Of a stretch of DNA of 8,726 nucleotides, positions 1 through 6,767 are shown in pieces (positions within the stretch are counted from its first letter, which is position 1; the number at the start of each line of letters is the position of its first letter). Source of the DNA: an uncultured Clostridia bacterium (GTDB taxonomy: Bacteria; Bacillota; Clostridia; Christensenellales; UBA1242). The stretch covers positions 1 to 8,726 of the forward strand of contig CAOJNR010000040.1 in assembly GCA_948439925.1 (NCBI GenBank). The letters are read 5' to 3'. The notes beneath the pieces are model-generated. The model was not told the origin of the DNA and searched no databases. It saw only the letters and a program-made list of their open reading frames with translations. The position numbers were made by a program, and so were the translations under genes.

Positions 1-3000
1 ATGAACTGAATTCCACATCAGTCACATTGAGAGCATTTGCTTTAATTCCAGCTTTTTCTTTTGCTGTGATTGTGTGGCTAGCATTGCCACCAAATCTGCC
101 GTTTGAAAGAGTGTCTTCGATCACAAGAGTGAAAATATATTCTTTTTCTTCAACATCTGTTGCGCTAAGCGCTTTGGCGTCATTTGTTTCAACTCCGTTA
201 ACTGACATTGAAAATTCTTTTATAGTTTCACCATTTCCAAGTGGAAGGTTTTTATAGAATTCTCCAAGTGCTGTGCCATCAACTGAAACAACGCCCTGAG
301 CAACGTTTTGCTCTGTGCCATTATAGTAAGGATTAAGCGCACTAACTGAAACTGTTGTGAATGTATAGTCTGCTTTTCTTGACCAAACTGGATAAACAGT
401 TGTGTTTCTTGCACTTTCTGGCTGGAAGGTTGCATATGACCATACGCCGTCAACAAGGCTTGCATATTCAATGCCTAATGCACCATTTTCTTTAAAGCCG
501 ATAAGTTCAAAACCTTTTCTTTCGATCTTGTCTATGAAATATTCAAGACCTGTTTTGCCAGATTGTCCTCCAACCTTTTCTCCAAAAACAACATCAACTG
601 AGAATGAAGAGATATTTTTTCCTATTTCAACATCTGAGAGTTCAACTGTTATTTTAAAAGTTTTAGGAGCATAGTTTGTTGTGAGAGTGAAAATCTCTGC
701 ACCATCAGCAAGATAATTTTCTGTTGTAACGAACGAAAGTATAGTTGCATCATTGATTGTTACAGTTGCATTTCCATTATCGTCACAGCCAAAGTTTACT
801 GCACTTTCAGTTTTTCCACCAGTGAGTGAGAAACCTGTTGGTCTATGACCATTCTTGTGTGCGTTCACAAATGAAGTTGCACCTGTTGCTGAATATTCAT
901 TTCTTTCAGAATTAAATGTGATAGTTGTGCCATTTGCGATAACAAAATTTGATGTTGCGCTTCCTTCAACGCTGTCATTTTTAAGAACAACTTTATAGCT
1001 GAGTCTGTTTGTGAAGTTTGGTGAAAGGATAATTTCTTTTTCTTCATCATCTCTTGTCCAAGAGCTCACAAAAGCATTTGAAAAACCAAGGTTCACTTGT
1101 TCGCCAAGTATGCTTGTGCTAACACCATTAACGCCAGAGATTGTCCAGCCAGTTGCCACAGCATAGCCTGCTTTTCTTAAATCATTGATAATTCCTTCAA
1201 CGCTGTAAGAAGACATGTCATGAGTGAAAGGTATTTTTGTTATCTCTTTCTTTTCAACATTGTTCCAAGTTGCTCCACCATCGCTTGTGTAAAGCTCTGT
1301 TTGCGCATCTTCACCGACAGCGTGTTTAGCGCTGATTGTGATCATTTTGCTCTGGTAGATTGGCATAACATTTATGCTTGTTGTTCCTGTAATGCTTTCA
1401 AGGAAAGCTGTTTCTTTAACATAATCATTAAGTCCGTTGTAAATTGGATTAATGTCAGTGATTTCACCGTTTTGGAGATACCAACCAACATGTGTGTAGC
1501 CATAGAAAGATTGTTGGAAATTGTAATTATTGCCACCCTCATAAAGTTCAAGGGCAGTTCCTTCGCTGTTTAAAACAACAGCGATTGAACCAGCATTTTG
1601 AAGTCCATTTGTTGCACTGATTCCATTTAATCCACTATCAGATTTAAGTTGAGCTTCATTTGCAAGGAAGTTTAAAGTGATTTCATAAATTTCAAAAGTT
1701 GCTTCAATAACAAGACCTGTTTCTGTTGCATAACGAGCATCAAACACAATCGAGCCTGTCCACATTTTGCTTGCGTCTTCTGTTGGATTTGTAAATAAAG
1801 AATCATTAGCTTTAATATTTTTCAAAGTGATAATTTGGCCAAGTCCGCCATCAGTTAACTTTCTTCCAAAACTAAACTCAGCAGTGTCACCAATATAATA
1901 TTTGTTGCCAAGTGCTGTGTTTGTGATATTTTTTATAGACCCTGTTGCAAAGTTATTGTTTACAAAAGTGTTGTTTCCGCTTTCAACTTTGTAACTAATT
2001 GAAGCCGAATATTCTTTTGCTTTGATTTTATAATTAACAGTGATTTCTCCGTCTTTAACGGTTGTTACACTTGTTAAAGTAAATACATTGACGTTGCTGT
2101 CTGTATCCAAAGTGCTTTCTCCCACAGTTGCACTTCCTTCCGAAACATTCAAAGAATCCTTTATATATTGATAATAAATATTATTTGTTATATAAATTCT
2201 TATAACTGCTTGATTTGTATTAGGATCTTTTTCAAGACTTGCCAAGATACTTCCATTAAGTGTTCCAGATTCACCTGCTCCACCTGAAATACCAAGATAG
2301 TTTTCGCCAAAATCTTTGCCCTCGACATCGTTAGTTGAGTTGAAAAGAACATTTACAACAATTTCAACTGAACGAATACTGAATGACATGTAAAGGTCAA
2401 TATCTTCATTTTTTCCATTTGGAACAACTGGAAGGAAGTGTCCACCATCATTTTCATGAGAACTTAAAACAACTTTATATGGTTGTTCAAAGCTTTGACC
2501 TGAAACAGGTTTTGAAGGTGTGCTGAAATTCACACTTTCATTAACACTTACGCTCTTTTCTTCACCATTTTCGATATATTTATAAACGATTGATGCATTT
2601 TTAATAAAGAATAAATCCTCTGCTTCTGCTTCAAAGCTTAACGCATCACCAGCAAGAACTGAAATGATATTTCTTGATGCGTCAGAAGCAACATAATCAA
2701 ATTCAGGGTTGCTTATTAATGATGACATATTTGAACTTCCGTCAATATCAACATGAACATTGATGGTTTTTCTTTCAATAATAATATTGATTGCTGTTGA
2801 GTTGTCATCGTCAACGATATTTTGAACTGTGATTGTATAAACATTATTTTCGTCAACTTCCACTTTGTATTGTGGTTTGTTGTTTGTGTCGTGGGTGTAT
2901 TGAACATAAACACCAGGTGAAAGAATGTCAGAGCCTAAAACAGTTGAACTTTCAACTTTAACAAATCCATTAGTTGTTGGAATTGCAAAACCATCTTTAA

Positions 3001-4540
3001 GAGCAACTGTGAAGATCATATCTTTATCTGTTGTGTGTTTTGTGATATCAAAAGTTGCAAAACCTGCACTTTCACTTTCATCAGTCTTTCCTTGACTTCC
3101 AAGTTGTATTTCTGTATTTTCCACACTATCTTCTATAAGACTAACTGACTTTGTGAGAACAAGAGGATTTTCTTCTGCCCTTGCCATATCATTTCCGTTT
3201 TGATCAGAAACACCAAGGTTGAGTTTTGCACCAATTATTTTTGCTTCCCATTGGATATAAACAGTTTTTGTTTCACTGTCATCCACAAAGATTAAGCTTG
3301 CATCATGTTCAAATGTTGGCTCTTTGTAAAGTCCAACAAAGTTAAATCCAGGTCTTTTTACTGGCACTTCTTCATATACTTCTGCGATTGTGTAATCATA
3401 AAATGAACCAGTGCGTGTTACAGTTTTTTCATCACCATAACCAACATTGAAAGCAACATTGGTTGTTGTGGTTGCCCAAGTTATATTTGAAACAAATCCA
3501 TCTGCCCAATCAAGAGCTGGGATTGTTGCTTTATATCCTTTTCGAAGAACATAGAGGTCAGTGCCATCAATTCTGAGAGTTGGAAGAGCGTCTGAGAAGA
3601 AATTGTTTGATTGAGTGTGAGAAATTTCATTACCGTCTGTCAAAAGAGCACCACTTGCATCAACTGCAATATTGATTGTTTTGTTTTCGATTGAGTTATA
3701 GTGATCAGAAGCAAATGTTCCACTTGTTTCTGCTGGAAGATTGTAAATTGCAACATAGCCAGTTTTTGTCACTCCTGAAAAGGTTAATGAAGCATCTGCG
3801 CTGGCTAAACTTGTGTATGTAGCAGTTTTGCCGTCAGTTGTTCCTCCAATATAAAGTTTTGTGGTTAAGTCACCATTAACCGTTTTGATTGAACCATCAA
3901 AATCTTTGTATGAACGAAGGTCGTGGCAGTTTGTGATAAGAGAGTTTGTTGCATTTCCAACAAGATAGCCAGCATTGTCTGAGTTTGTTGAGTTGAAAGC
4001 GTCAAAACCAGAAACATTGATATCTGAGATAAGCGCACCATTAACATTTCCGAAAAGTCCATAAGCACTGCCTTCTTCGGCAAGTGATTCACCAGTCACC
4101 CAGATGTTTGAAATTGTCACATGATTGCCATAGAACTTTCCACTGAATGGATGAGTTTGCGTTCCGATAGGTGTCCAAAGTCTGCCTGCAAGGTCGAGAG
4201 TGTTACCATCTTCCAAATCAACATAGAAATTTCCGTTGACATAGTCAGCAGTTCCCAAACTAACTTCTCTTGCAACATAAGCAAGTTCATCAACGCTTGT
4301 GATGATAAACATGGTCTCGCCATTTATAGTGTTAGTGGACAAACTGAATTGTGTGCTTGAACTCCACTGCTGACCATTAGTGCTGTTTATCGCATCCTCT
4401 TTGTTTTCAAACTTCTGACTTTGAGAAAGACTCTCCGCATCAGCCGAGCCTTTTAAAAAGTTAGGGACAAAACAAAATGCTCCCGCCATAAGAAGCACCA
4501 TTGCAAGCCCACTAAGACATTTACTTAAACGACCTTTCAT
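1..4540 (-). CDS. Very large Sec-secreted multi-repeat surface protein (GLUG-like, B-repeat and MBG-like modules), C-terminus outside window
   Basis: One open frame runs from the ATG at 4540 to the window edge without a stop: 1513 complete codons plus one base. The start is supported by GGAG at 4550-4547. In order I see a signal peptide (residues 1-35, likely cleaved after ADA), a beta-helix-like GLUG region (about 84-205, with WTPIGT, PFSGKFYGN and YGLFGNVNGALISDINVSG), and a B-repeat-like unit (about 363-433, with RPGFNFVGLY and a closing YIQWEAK). Divergent Ig-like beta modules of roughly 110-130 residues fill about 434-953. Four further divergent B-repeat modules span about 954-1391, and an MBG-like stretch begins with NPYYNGTEQ (about 1393-1513). 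Cysteine is almost absent after the signal peptide (C205, C1252), as expected outside a Gram-positive cell. The family's known roles are adhesion and surface display; the exact ligand is unknown. An LPXTG or SLH anchor would lie beyond base 1 and cannot be seen. The secreted multi-modular nature is firm; the domain names are by eye. Confidence 0.9.
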   Translation of the reverse strand, partial: MKGRLSKCLSGLAMVLLMAGAFCFVPNFLKGSADAESLSQSQKFENKEDAINSTNGQQWSSSTQFSLSTNTINGETMFIITSVDELAYVAREVSLGTADYVNGNFYVDLEDGNTLDLAGRLWTPIGTQTHPFSGKFYGNHVTISNIWVTGESLAEEGSAYGLFGNVNGALISDINVSGFDAFNSTNSDNAGYLVGNATNSLITNCHDLRSYKDFDGSIKTVNGDLTTKLYIGGTTDGKTATYTSLASADASLTFSGVTKTGYVAIYNLPAETSGTFASDHYNSIENKTINIAVDASGALLTDGNEISHTQSNNFFSDALPTLRIDGTDLYVLRKGYKATIPALDWADGFVSNITWATTTTNVAFNVGYGDEKTVTRTGSFYDYTIAEVYEEVPVKRPGFNFVGLYKEPTFEHDASLIFVDDSETKTVYIQWEAKIIGAKLNLGVSDQNGNDMARAEENPLVLTKSVSLIEDSVENTEIQLGSQGKTDESESAGFATFDITKHTTDKDMIFTVALKDGFAIPTTNGFVKVESSTVLGSDILSPGVYVQYTHDTNNKPQYKVEVDENNVYTITVQNIVDDDNSTAINIIIERKTINVHVDIDGSSNMSSLISNPEFDYVASDASRNIISVLAGDALSFEAEAEDLFFIKNASIVYKYIENGEEKSVSVNESVNFSTPSKPVSGQSFEQPYKVVLSSHENDGGHFLPVVPNGKNEDIDLYMSFSIRSVEIVVNVLFNSTNDVEGKDFGENYLGISGGAGESGTLNGSILASLEKDPNTNQAVIRIYITNNIYYQYIKDSLNVSEGSATVGESTLDTDSNVNVFTLTSVTTVKDGEITVNYKIKAKEYSASISYKVESGNNTFVNNNFATGSIKNITNTALGNKYYIGDTAEFSFGRKLTDGGLGQIITLKNIKANDSLFTNPTEDASKMWTGSIVFDARYATETGLVIEATFEIYEITLNFLANEAQLKSDSGLNGISATNGLQNAGSIAVVLNSEGTALELYEGGNNYNFQQSFYGYTHVGWYLQNGEITDINPIYNGLNDYVKETAFLESITGTTSINVMPIYQSKMITISAKHAVGEDAQTELYTSDGGATWNNVEKKEITKIPFTHDMSSYSVEGIINDLRKAGYAVATGWTISGVNGVSTSILGEQVNLGFSNAFVSSWTRDDEEKEIILSPNFTNRLSYKVVLKNDSVEGSATSNFVIANGTTITFNSERNEYSATGATSFVNAHKNGHRPTGFSLTGGKTESAVNFGCDDNGNATVTINDATILSFVTTENYLADGAEIFTLTTNYAPKTFKITVELSDVEIGKNISSFSVDVVFGEKVGGQSGKTGLEYFIDKIERKGFELIGFKENGALGIEYASLVDGVWSYATFQPESARNTTVYPVWSRKADYTFTTVSVSALNPYYNGTEQNVAQGVVSVDGTALGEFYKNLPLGNGETIKEFSMSVNGVETNDAKALSATDVEEKEYIFTLVIEDTLSNGRFGGNASHTITAKEKAGIKANALNVTDVEFSS
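368..1681 (-). repeat. Four tandem divergent B-repeat-like protein modules
   Basis: Encodes residues about 954-1391. Four consecutive units of roughly 97-115 residues share one pattern: an opening beta strand (ITLNFLAN, ITISAKHA, YKVVLKND, FKITVELS), a central glycine-aromatic turn (YGYTHVGWYL, AGYAVATGWTI, NGHRPTGFSL, RKGFELIGFK) and a closing strand (MPIYQSK, LSPNFTNR, LTTNYAPK, YPVWSRK). They diverge so much that no obvious nucleotide repeat remains, which suggests old duplications. Boundaries are approximate. Confidence 0.55.
3242..3454 (-). other. Single InlB B-repeat-like module in the surface protein
   Basis: Encodes residues about 363-433. The module starts with the strand AFNVGYGDEKTV, has the hallmark RPGFNFVGLYKEPTF at 395-410, and closes with KTVYIQWEAK. 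This matches the pattern of Listeria-Bacteroides repeats (an aromatic-glycine turn GYxFxGW followed by an (A/Q)W ending), with L404 replacing the usual W. Such modules act as stalks or surface-binding units. Confidence 0.6.
3926..4291 (-). other. GLUG-like beta-helix module encoded in the surface protein
   Basis: Encodes residues about 84-205. The order is a strand reading YVDLEDGNTLDLAGR, then WTPIGT, PFSGKFYGNHVTISNIWV, YGLFGNVNGALISDINVSG and a weaker copy AGYLVGNATNSLITNC. This is the usual arrangement of GLUG motifs in secreted adhesins and peptidase-like proteins, where repeated short strands stack into a helix. Only about two units are present, fewer than in many GLUG proteins. The assignment rests on motif recognition by eye. 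Confidence 0.65.
4436..4540 (-). other. Signal peptide of the large surface protein
   Basis: Residues 1-35 have a basic n-region (K2, R4, K7), a hydrophobic core (LSGLAMVLLMAGAFCFV) and a c-region ending A33-D34-A35, a normal type I signal peptidase site before E36. C23 is preceded by GAF, which does not match a lipobox, so a lipoprotein is unlikely. No YSIRK motif is present. Confidence 0.85.
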
Positions 4541-4544
4541 AACT

Positions 4545-4550
4545 CTCTCC
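4545..4550 (-). promoter_or_regulatory. Ribosome binding site of the surface protein gene
   Basis: GGAGAG is read on the minus strand, ending 4 nt before the ATG at 4540. It fixes this ATG as the start and places the signal peptide directly at the N-terminus. Confidence 0.75.
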
Positions 4551-4596
4551 TTTGATTTTTAAGATATAAAGAAAATATCTCTATTAAATCTATTTT

Positions 4597-4626
4597 ATTA
4601 TACAATAATGCTTTCGACAAAAGCAA
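4597..4626 (-). promoter_or_regulatory. Probable sigma-70 promoter of the surface protein gene
   Basis: On the minus strand, TATAAT lies at 4602-4597. A moderate -35 TTGCTT lies at 4626-4621 with an 18-bp spacer. The predicted start near 4590 gives a leader of about 50 nt that contains a 6-bp hairpin and then the ribosome binding site. The -10 is perfect and the -35 weak. Confidence 0.5.
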
Positions 4627-4779
4627 GCAAAATACCTTAAAATTAGTATAAAAATAATATAATTTTTAATTCTTATTTTTAATTTTTTCTTGACAAATTT
4701 TGAACTTATTTTATTGAAATTTTTTAATTTTAAAAAATATTTATTTTTTTTGATAAAAAAGCAATAAAAATGCAGTTTT

Positions 4780-4817
4780 TACGCAAAATACTATGTTTTT
4801 TAGGTAATTTTTGCGTA
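4780..4817. repeat. 9-bp perfect inverted repeat upstream of the trpS promoter
   Basis: TACGCAAAA at 4780-4788 is matched by TTTTGCGTA at 4809-4817, with a 20-nt spacer. It contains the only GC-bearing words in a stretch of A/T runs and ends 29 bp before the trpS -35. Because it lies upstream of the predicted trpS start site it should not be in that mRNA. A protein-binding site or a weak hairpin on a longer transcript are both possible. Confidence 0.45.
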
Positions 4818-4846
4818 TTTAAATTTTATTCATATAACAATTTAAG

Positions 4847-4875
4847 TTGACAAATCTTATGTGGTTATTTATAAT
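4847..4875 (+). promoter_or_regulatory. Consensus sigma-70 promoter of trpS
   Basis: TTGACA at 4847-4852, a spacer of exactly 17 bp, and TATAAT at 4870-4875: all twelve positions match consensus. Transcription should begin at about the A at 4882, giving a leader of about 12 nt. This implies strong, largely unregulated expression. Confidence 0.85.
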
Positions 4876-4882
4876 TACACCA

Positions 4883-4888
4883 AGAGGT
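4883..4888 (+). promoter_or_regulatory. trpS ribosome binding site at the extreme 5' end of the mRNA
   Basis: AGAGGT ends 5 nt before the ATG at 4894. With a start site near 4882 it would occupy almost the first bases of the transcript, so the leader is little more than the ribosome binding site. Confidence 0.7.
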
Positions 4889-4893
4889 AAAAC

Positions 4894-5952
4894 ATGAAAA
4901 ATATAATTTTAACTGGTGATAGACCAACTGGAAATCTTCATATTGGTCACTTTGTGGGTTCTGTTCGAACAAGGCTTAAAATTCAAGAAAAAGGTGACTA
5001 TGAAAAATTTTACATAATGATTGCTGACACGCAAGCTCTCACAGACAACGCAAAGAATGTTGATAAGGTCACAAACAGCGTTATTCAAGTTGTGCTTGAT
5101 TATCTTTCTGCGGGAATTGATCCTGAAAAAACTTGCATTTTTATTCAATCACTTGTTCCTGAACTTTTTGAGATAACTTCATATTTTATGAATCTCGTTT
5201 CAGTCGCTCGCTTAAAACGCAACCCAACTGTAAAATCTGAAATTGGAATGCGTGGCTTTGAAAACACCATTCCTGCTGGCTTTTTATGCTATCCAATCAG
5301 CCAAGCAGCAGATATTTTAGCTTTCAATGCCAACATTATTCCTGTTGGAAACGATCAACTGCCAATGATTGAACAAACGCGCGAAATTGCAAGCACCTTC
5401 AATTCAACTTATGGTGAAGTTTTCACACTGCCAAAGGCGGTACTTCCTGAAATTAAAGCTTGCGAACGTCTGCCAGGAACTGACGGAAAACTTAAAATGA
5501 GCAAGTCAGTTGGAAACTGCATTTATCTCAAAGATAGTCCAGAAGAAATCAAGCAAAAAATCATGAGTGCATACACAGATCCAGACCACATCAAAGTCAG
5601 TGATCCAGGAAAGATTGAAGGAAATATTGTGTTTATCTATCTTGACGCATTTTGCAAAGATGAGCATTTTGCAAAATATCTGCCTGAGTATAAAAATCTT
5701 GATGAACTTAAAGCTCACTATCAACGCGGTGGACTTGGTGATGTGAAAGTGAAACTTTTCTTAAACAATATCATGCAAGAAGTTTTAGCGCCTATTCGTG
5801 AAAGAAGAGCTTATTATGAACAAAATATTGACAAAATTTATCAAATGCTTTTCAAAAACTCAGAAGAAGCGTCAAAAGAGGCACGAAAAACTCTTGAAAA
5901 CATGAAAGAAAAAATGGCGTTAAATTACAAAGAAATTGCAAAAAAGGCGTAA
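4894..5952 (+). CDS. trpS: Tryptophanyl-tRNA synthetase
   Basis: Class I aminoacyl-tRNA synthetase that activates tryptophan with ATP and loads it on tRNA-Trp in the cytoplasm. The 352-residue product has the HIGH motif intact at 16-19 (within TGNLHIGHFVGS), the family segment ADTQALTDN at 44-52, QAADIL at 137-142, VGNDQLPMIEQTREIA at 151-166, and KMSKS at 201-205. It is slightly longer than the common bacterial length of about 330, with a charged helical C-terminus. The ATG is fixed by AGAGGT 5 nt upstream. It is a single-gene unit with its own consensus promoter and a terminator over its stop codon. No T-box leader is present, unlike many Firmicute synthetase genes, so control by tRNA charging is not evident. 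The protein itself contains no tryptophan. All key motifs are present and the assignment is firm. Confidence 0.97.
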   Translation: MKNIILTGDRPTGNLHIGHFVGSVRTRLKIQEKGDYEKFYIMIADTQALTDNAKNVDKVTNSVIQVVLDYLSAGIDPEKTCIFIQSLVPELFEITSYFMNLVSVARLKRNPTVKSEIGMRGFENTIPAGFLCYPISQAADILAFNANIIPVGNDQLPMIEQTREIASTFNSTYGEVFTLPKAVLPEIKACERLPGTDGKLKMSKSVGNCIYLKDSPEEIKQKIMSAYTDPDHIKVSDPGKIEGNIVFIYLDAFCKDEHFAKYLPEYKNLDELKAHYQRGGLGDVKVKLFLNNIMQEVLAPIRERRAYYEQNIDKIYQMLFKNSEEASKEARKTLENMKEKMALNYKEIAKKA

Positions 5953-5967
5953 AAAACGCCTTTTTTT
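5941..5967 (+). terminator. Rho-independent terminator of trpS, overlapping its stop codon
   Basis: AAAAAGGCGT (5941-5950) pairs with ACGCCTTTTT (5956-5965) around a 5-nt A loop and runs into a T tract to 5967. The TAA stop is 5950-5952, so the last codons of trpS form the left arm. Confidence 0.85.
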
Positions 5968-5975
5968 GTGTTATA

Positions 5976-6021
5976 AGGTGCATTTTAGTGCATTATGGTT
6001 GCATTATGCACCTATTTTTTT
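5976..6021. repeat. TGCATT-rich inverted and direct repeat with T run, between trpS and ytaF
   Basis: AGGTGCAT (5976-5983) and ATGCACCT (6006-6013) form a perfect 8-bp inverted repeat followed by A and seven Ts (6015-6021), as in a terminator. Inside, TGCATT recurs at 5979, 5989 and 6000, and TGCATTATGCA (6000-6010) is a smaller palindrome of its own. The 22-nt loop is long for a terminator. It could be a second trpS terminator or an operator ahead of ytaF. Confidence 0.5.
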
Positions 6022-6027
6022 ATTTAA

Positions 6028-6054
6028 AAATTATTTTCAATAATTTAATTTTTT
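6028..6054. repeat. AT-only hairpin in the ytaF upstream region
   Basis: AAATTATT (6028-6035) and AATAATTT (6039-6046) form a perfect 8-bp stem with a 3-nt loop, followed by a T run at 6049-6054. With no G-C pairs in the stem it is thermodynamically weak. In such AT-rich DNA it may be chance. Confidence 0.3.
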
Positions 6055-6112
6055 CTATAACAGCAAAAAGTGTCCAAGGCACATTTTAGATATTCATGTA
6101 TACATTGTAATT

Positions 6113-6117
6113 AGGAG
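6113..6117 (+). promoter_or_regulatory. ytaF ribosome binding site
   Basis: AGGAG lies 5 nt before the ATG at 6123 and decides that start. I could not find a convincing sigma-70 promoter upstream; TATACA at 6099-6104 has no good -35 at normal spacing. Confidence 0.75.
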
Positions 6118-6122
6118 AAGAA

Positions 6123-6749
6123 ATGTTTTACATAATTTTTGAAGCACTTATCTTGGCACTTGCAATTTCTCTCGACACACTGGTTGTAAGCATTGGCTAT
6201 GGAACAAGCAAGATCAAAATTCCCTTTTCATCAGCATTCGTTATGTCTTTTCTTAATATTGTTATGCTGAGTTTTTCCATATTTTTAGGTTCTCTTTTAG
6301 GCGGTATTATTTCACAATCAACTGCGAATATAATCTCTTTTTCACTGCTTTTGACAGTTGGGTTAATAAAATTTTTAAGTGAACTTATCAAAATTTTATT
6401 AGATAAAAAAGCAAAAAAAGGCGAAATTAAATTTAAAATTTTTGGATTTAGACTAATTCTGTCTGTGATTACCGATTCTCGTCATGCAGACATCAACAAA
6501 GATAAAAATCTATCTCCCATTGAAGCTATCACGCTTGCACTAATTCTGTCAATAGATTCCATCGGTGTTGGTTTAAGCGTTGGTGTCGTTCCTGTAAATT
6601 TGACATATTTCATAATCTTCTCATTTTTGCTTTCACTTTTCTTTATTCCTGTTGGAGCTTGGATTGGGAAAAAACTTTCAAGCAAAATCAACCTATCTTG
6701 GCTAAGTGGACTCATTCTAATCGCGCTTGCAATATTAAAGCTTTTATAA
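6123..6749 (+). CDS. ytaF: YtaF-type sporulation-associated membrane protein (MntP-like fold)
   Basis: A 208-residue polytopic membrane protein with about six hydrophobic segments (roughly 3-23, 36-58, 69-91, 133-153, 160-182, 192-207). Its two halves repeat the same motif: LALAISLDTLVVSIGYG near 11-27 and LALILSIDSIGVGLSVGV near 138-155. Each carries an aspartate in the membrane (D18, D145), as in MntP-type manganese exporters. Between them, ADINKDKNLSPIEAITLAL (from A122) is the characteristic YtaF linker, resembling a short Asp-rich metal-binding loop. Length matches the family, about 200-210. YtaF is named as a sporulation membrane protein in Bacilli and Clostridia; its transported substrate is not established, and cation transport is inferred from the MntP relation. 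It is a stand-alone gene converging on recF with 18 bp between stops. The start is supported by AGGAG. Confidence 0.85.
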   Translation: MFYIIFEALILALAISLDTLVVSIGYGTSKIKIPFSSAFVMSFLNIVMLSFSIFLGSLLGGIISQSTANIISFSLLLTVGLIKFLSELIKILLDKKAKKGEIKFKIFGFRLILSVITDSRHADINKDKNLSPIEAITLALILSIDSIGVGLSVGVVPVNLTYFIIFSFLLSLFFIPVGAWIGKKLSSKINLSWLSGLILIALAILKLL

Positions 6750-6767
6750 AAATCATTATAAAAAATT

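Larger units (their letters stand above)
4541..4893. other. AT-rich divergent intergenic region
   Basis: This 353-base stretch separates the surface protein gene (leftward) and trpS (rightward). It holds a probable promoter for each, a small AGATAT/ATATCT hairpin (4562-4567 and 4575-4580) in the predicted leader of the leftward transcript, and a 9-bp inverted repeat at 4780-4817. The rest is nearly pure A/T runs. I see no open reading frame with a ribosome binding site and no T-box. Confidence 0.7.

Noticed and set aside
27..1573. Plus-strand open frames within the surface protein gene
   Set aside because: They lie opposite a continuous 1513-codon frame with a signal peptide and have no ribosome binding sites or recognisable domains.
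2716..4323. Shorter minus-strand frames inside the surface protein gene, possibly suggesting frameshifts
   Set aside because: The main frame translates from 4540 to 2 without interruption, and its codon count agrees exactly with the length, so no frameshift is needed.
4456..4540. Lipoprotein signal around C23 of the surface protein
   Set aside because: The residues before C23 (GAF) do not fit a lipobox, and a good AxA type I cleavage site follows at 33-35.
4690..4720. A second TTGACA at 4690-4695 as a trpS promoter with a long leader
   Set aside because: No acceptable -10 lies 15-19 bp downstream, whereas the promoter at 4847 matches consensus throughout.
4541..4893. T-box or other riboswitch upstream of trpS
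   Set aside because: The region is nearly all A/T runs with no strong stems and no terminator/antiterminator pair before the ATG.
6071..6110. Sporulation sigma-factor (sigma-G-like) promoter before ytaF, with CATTGTA at 6103-6109
   Set aside because: The -10-like word is imperfect and no good -35 word occurs at the right spacing, so it is not better than chance in this AT-rich DNA.
6750..6767. Bidirectional terminator between convergent ytaF and recF
   Set aside because: The 18 bp contain only A/T runs without a GC-bearing stem, so no terminator can be supported.
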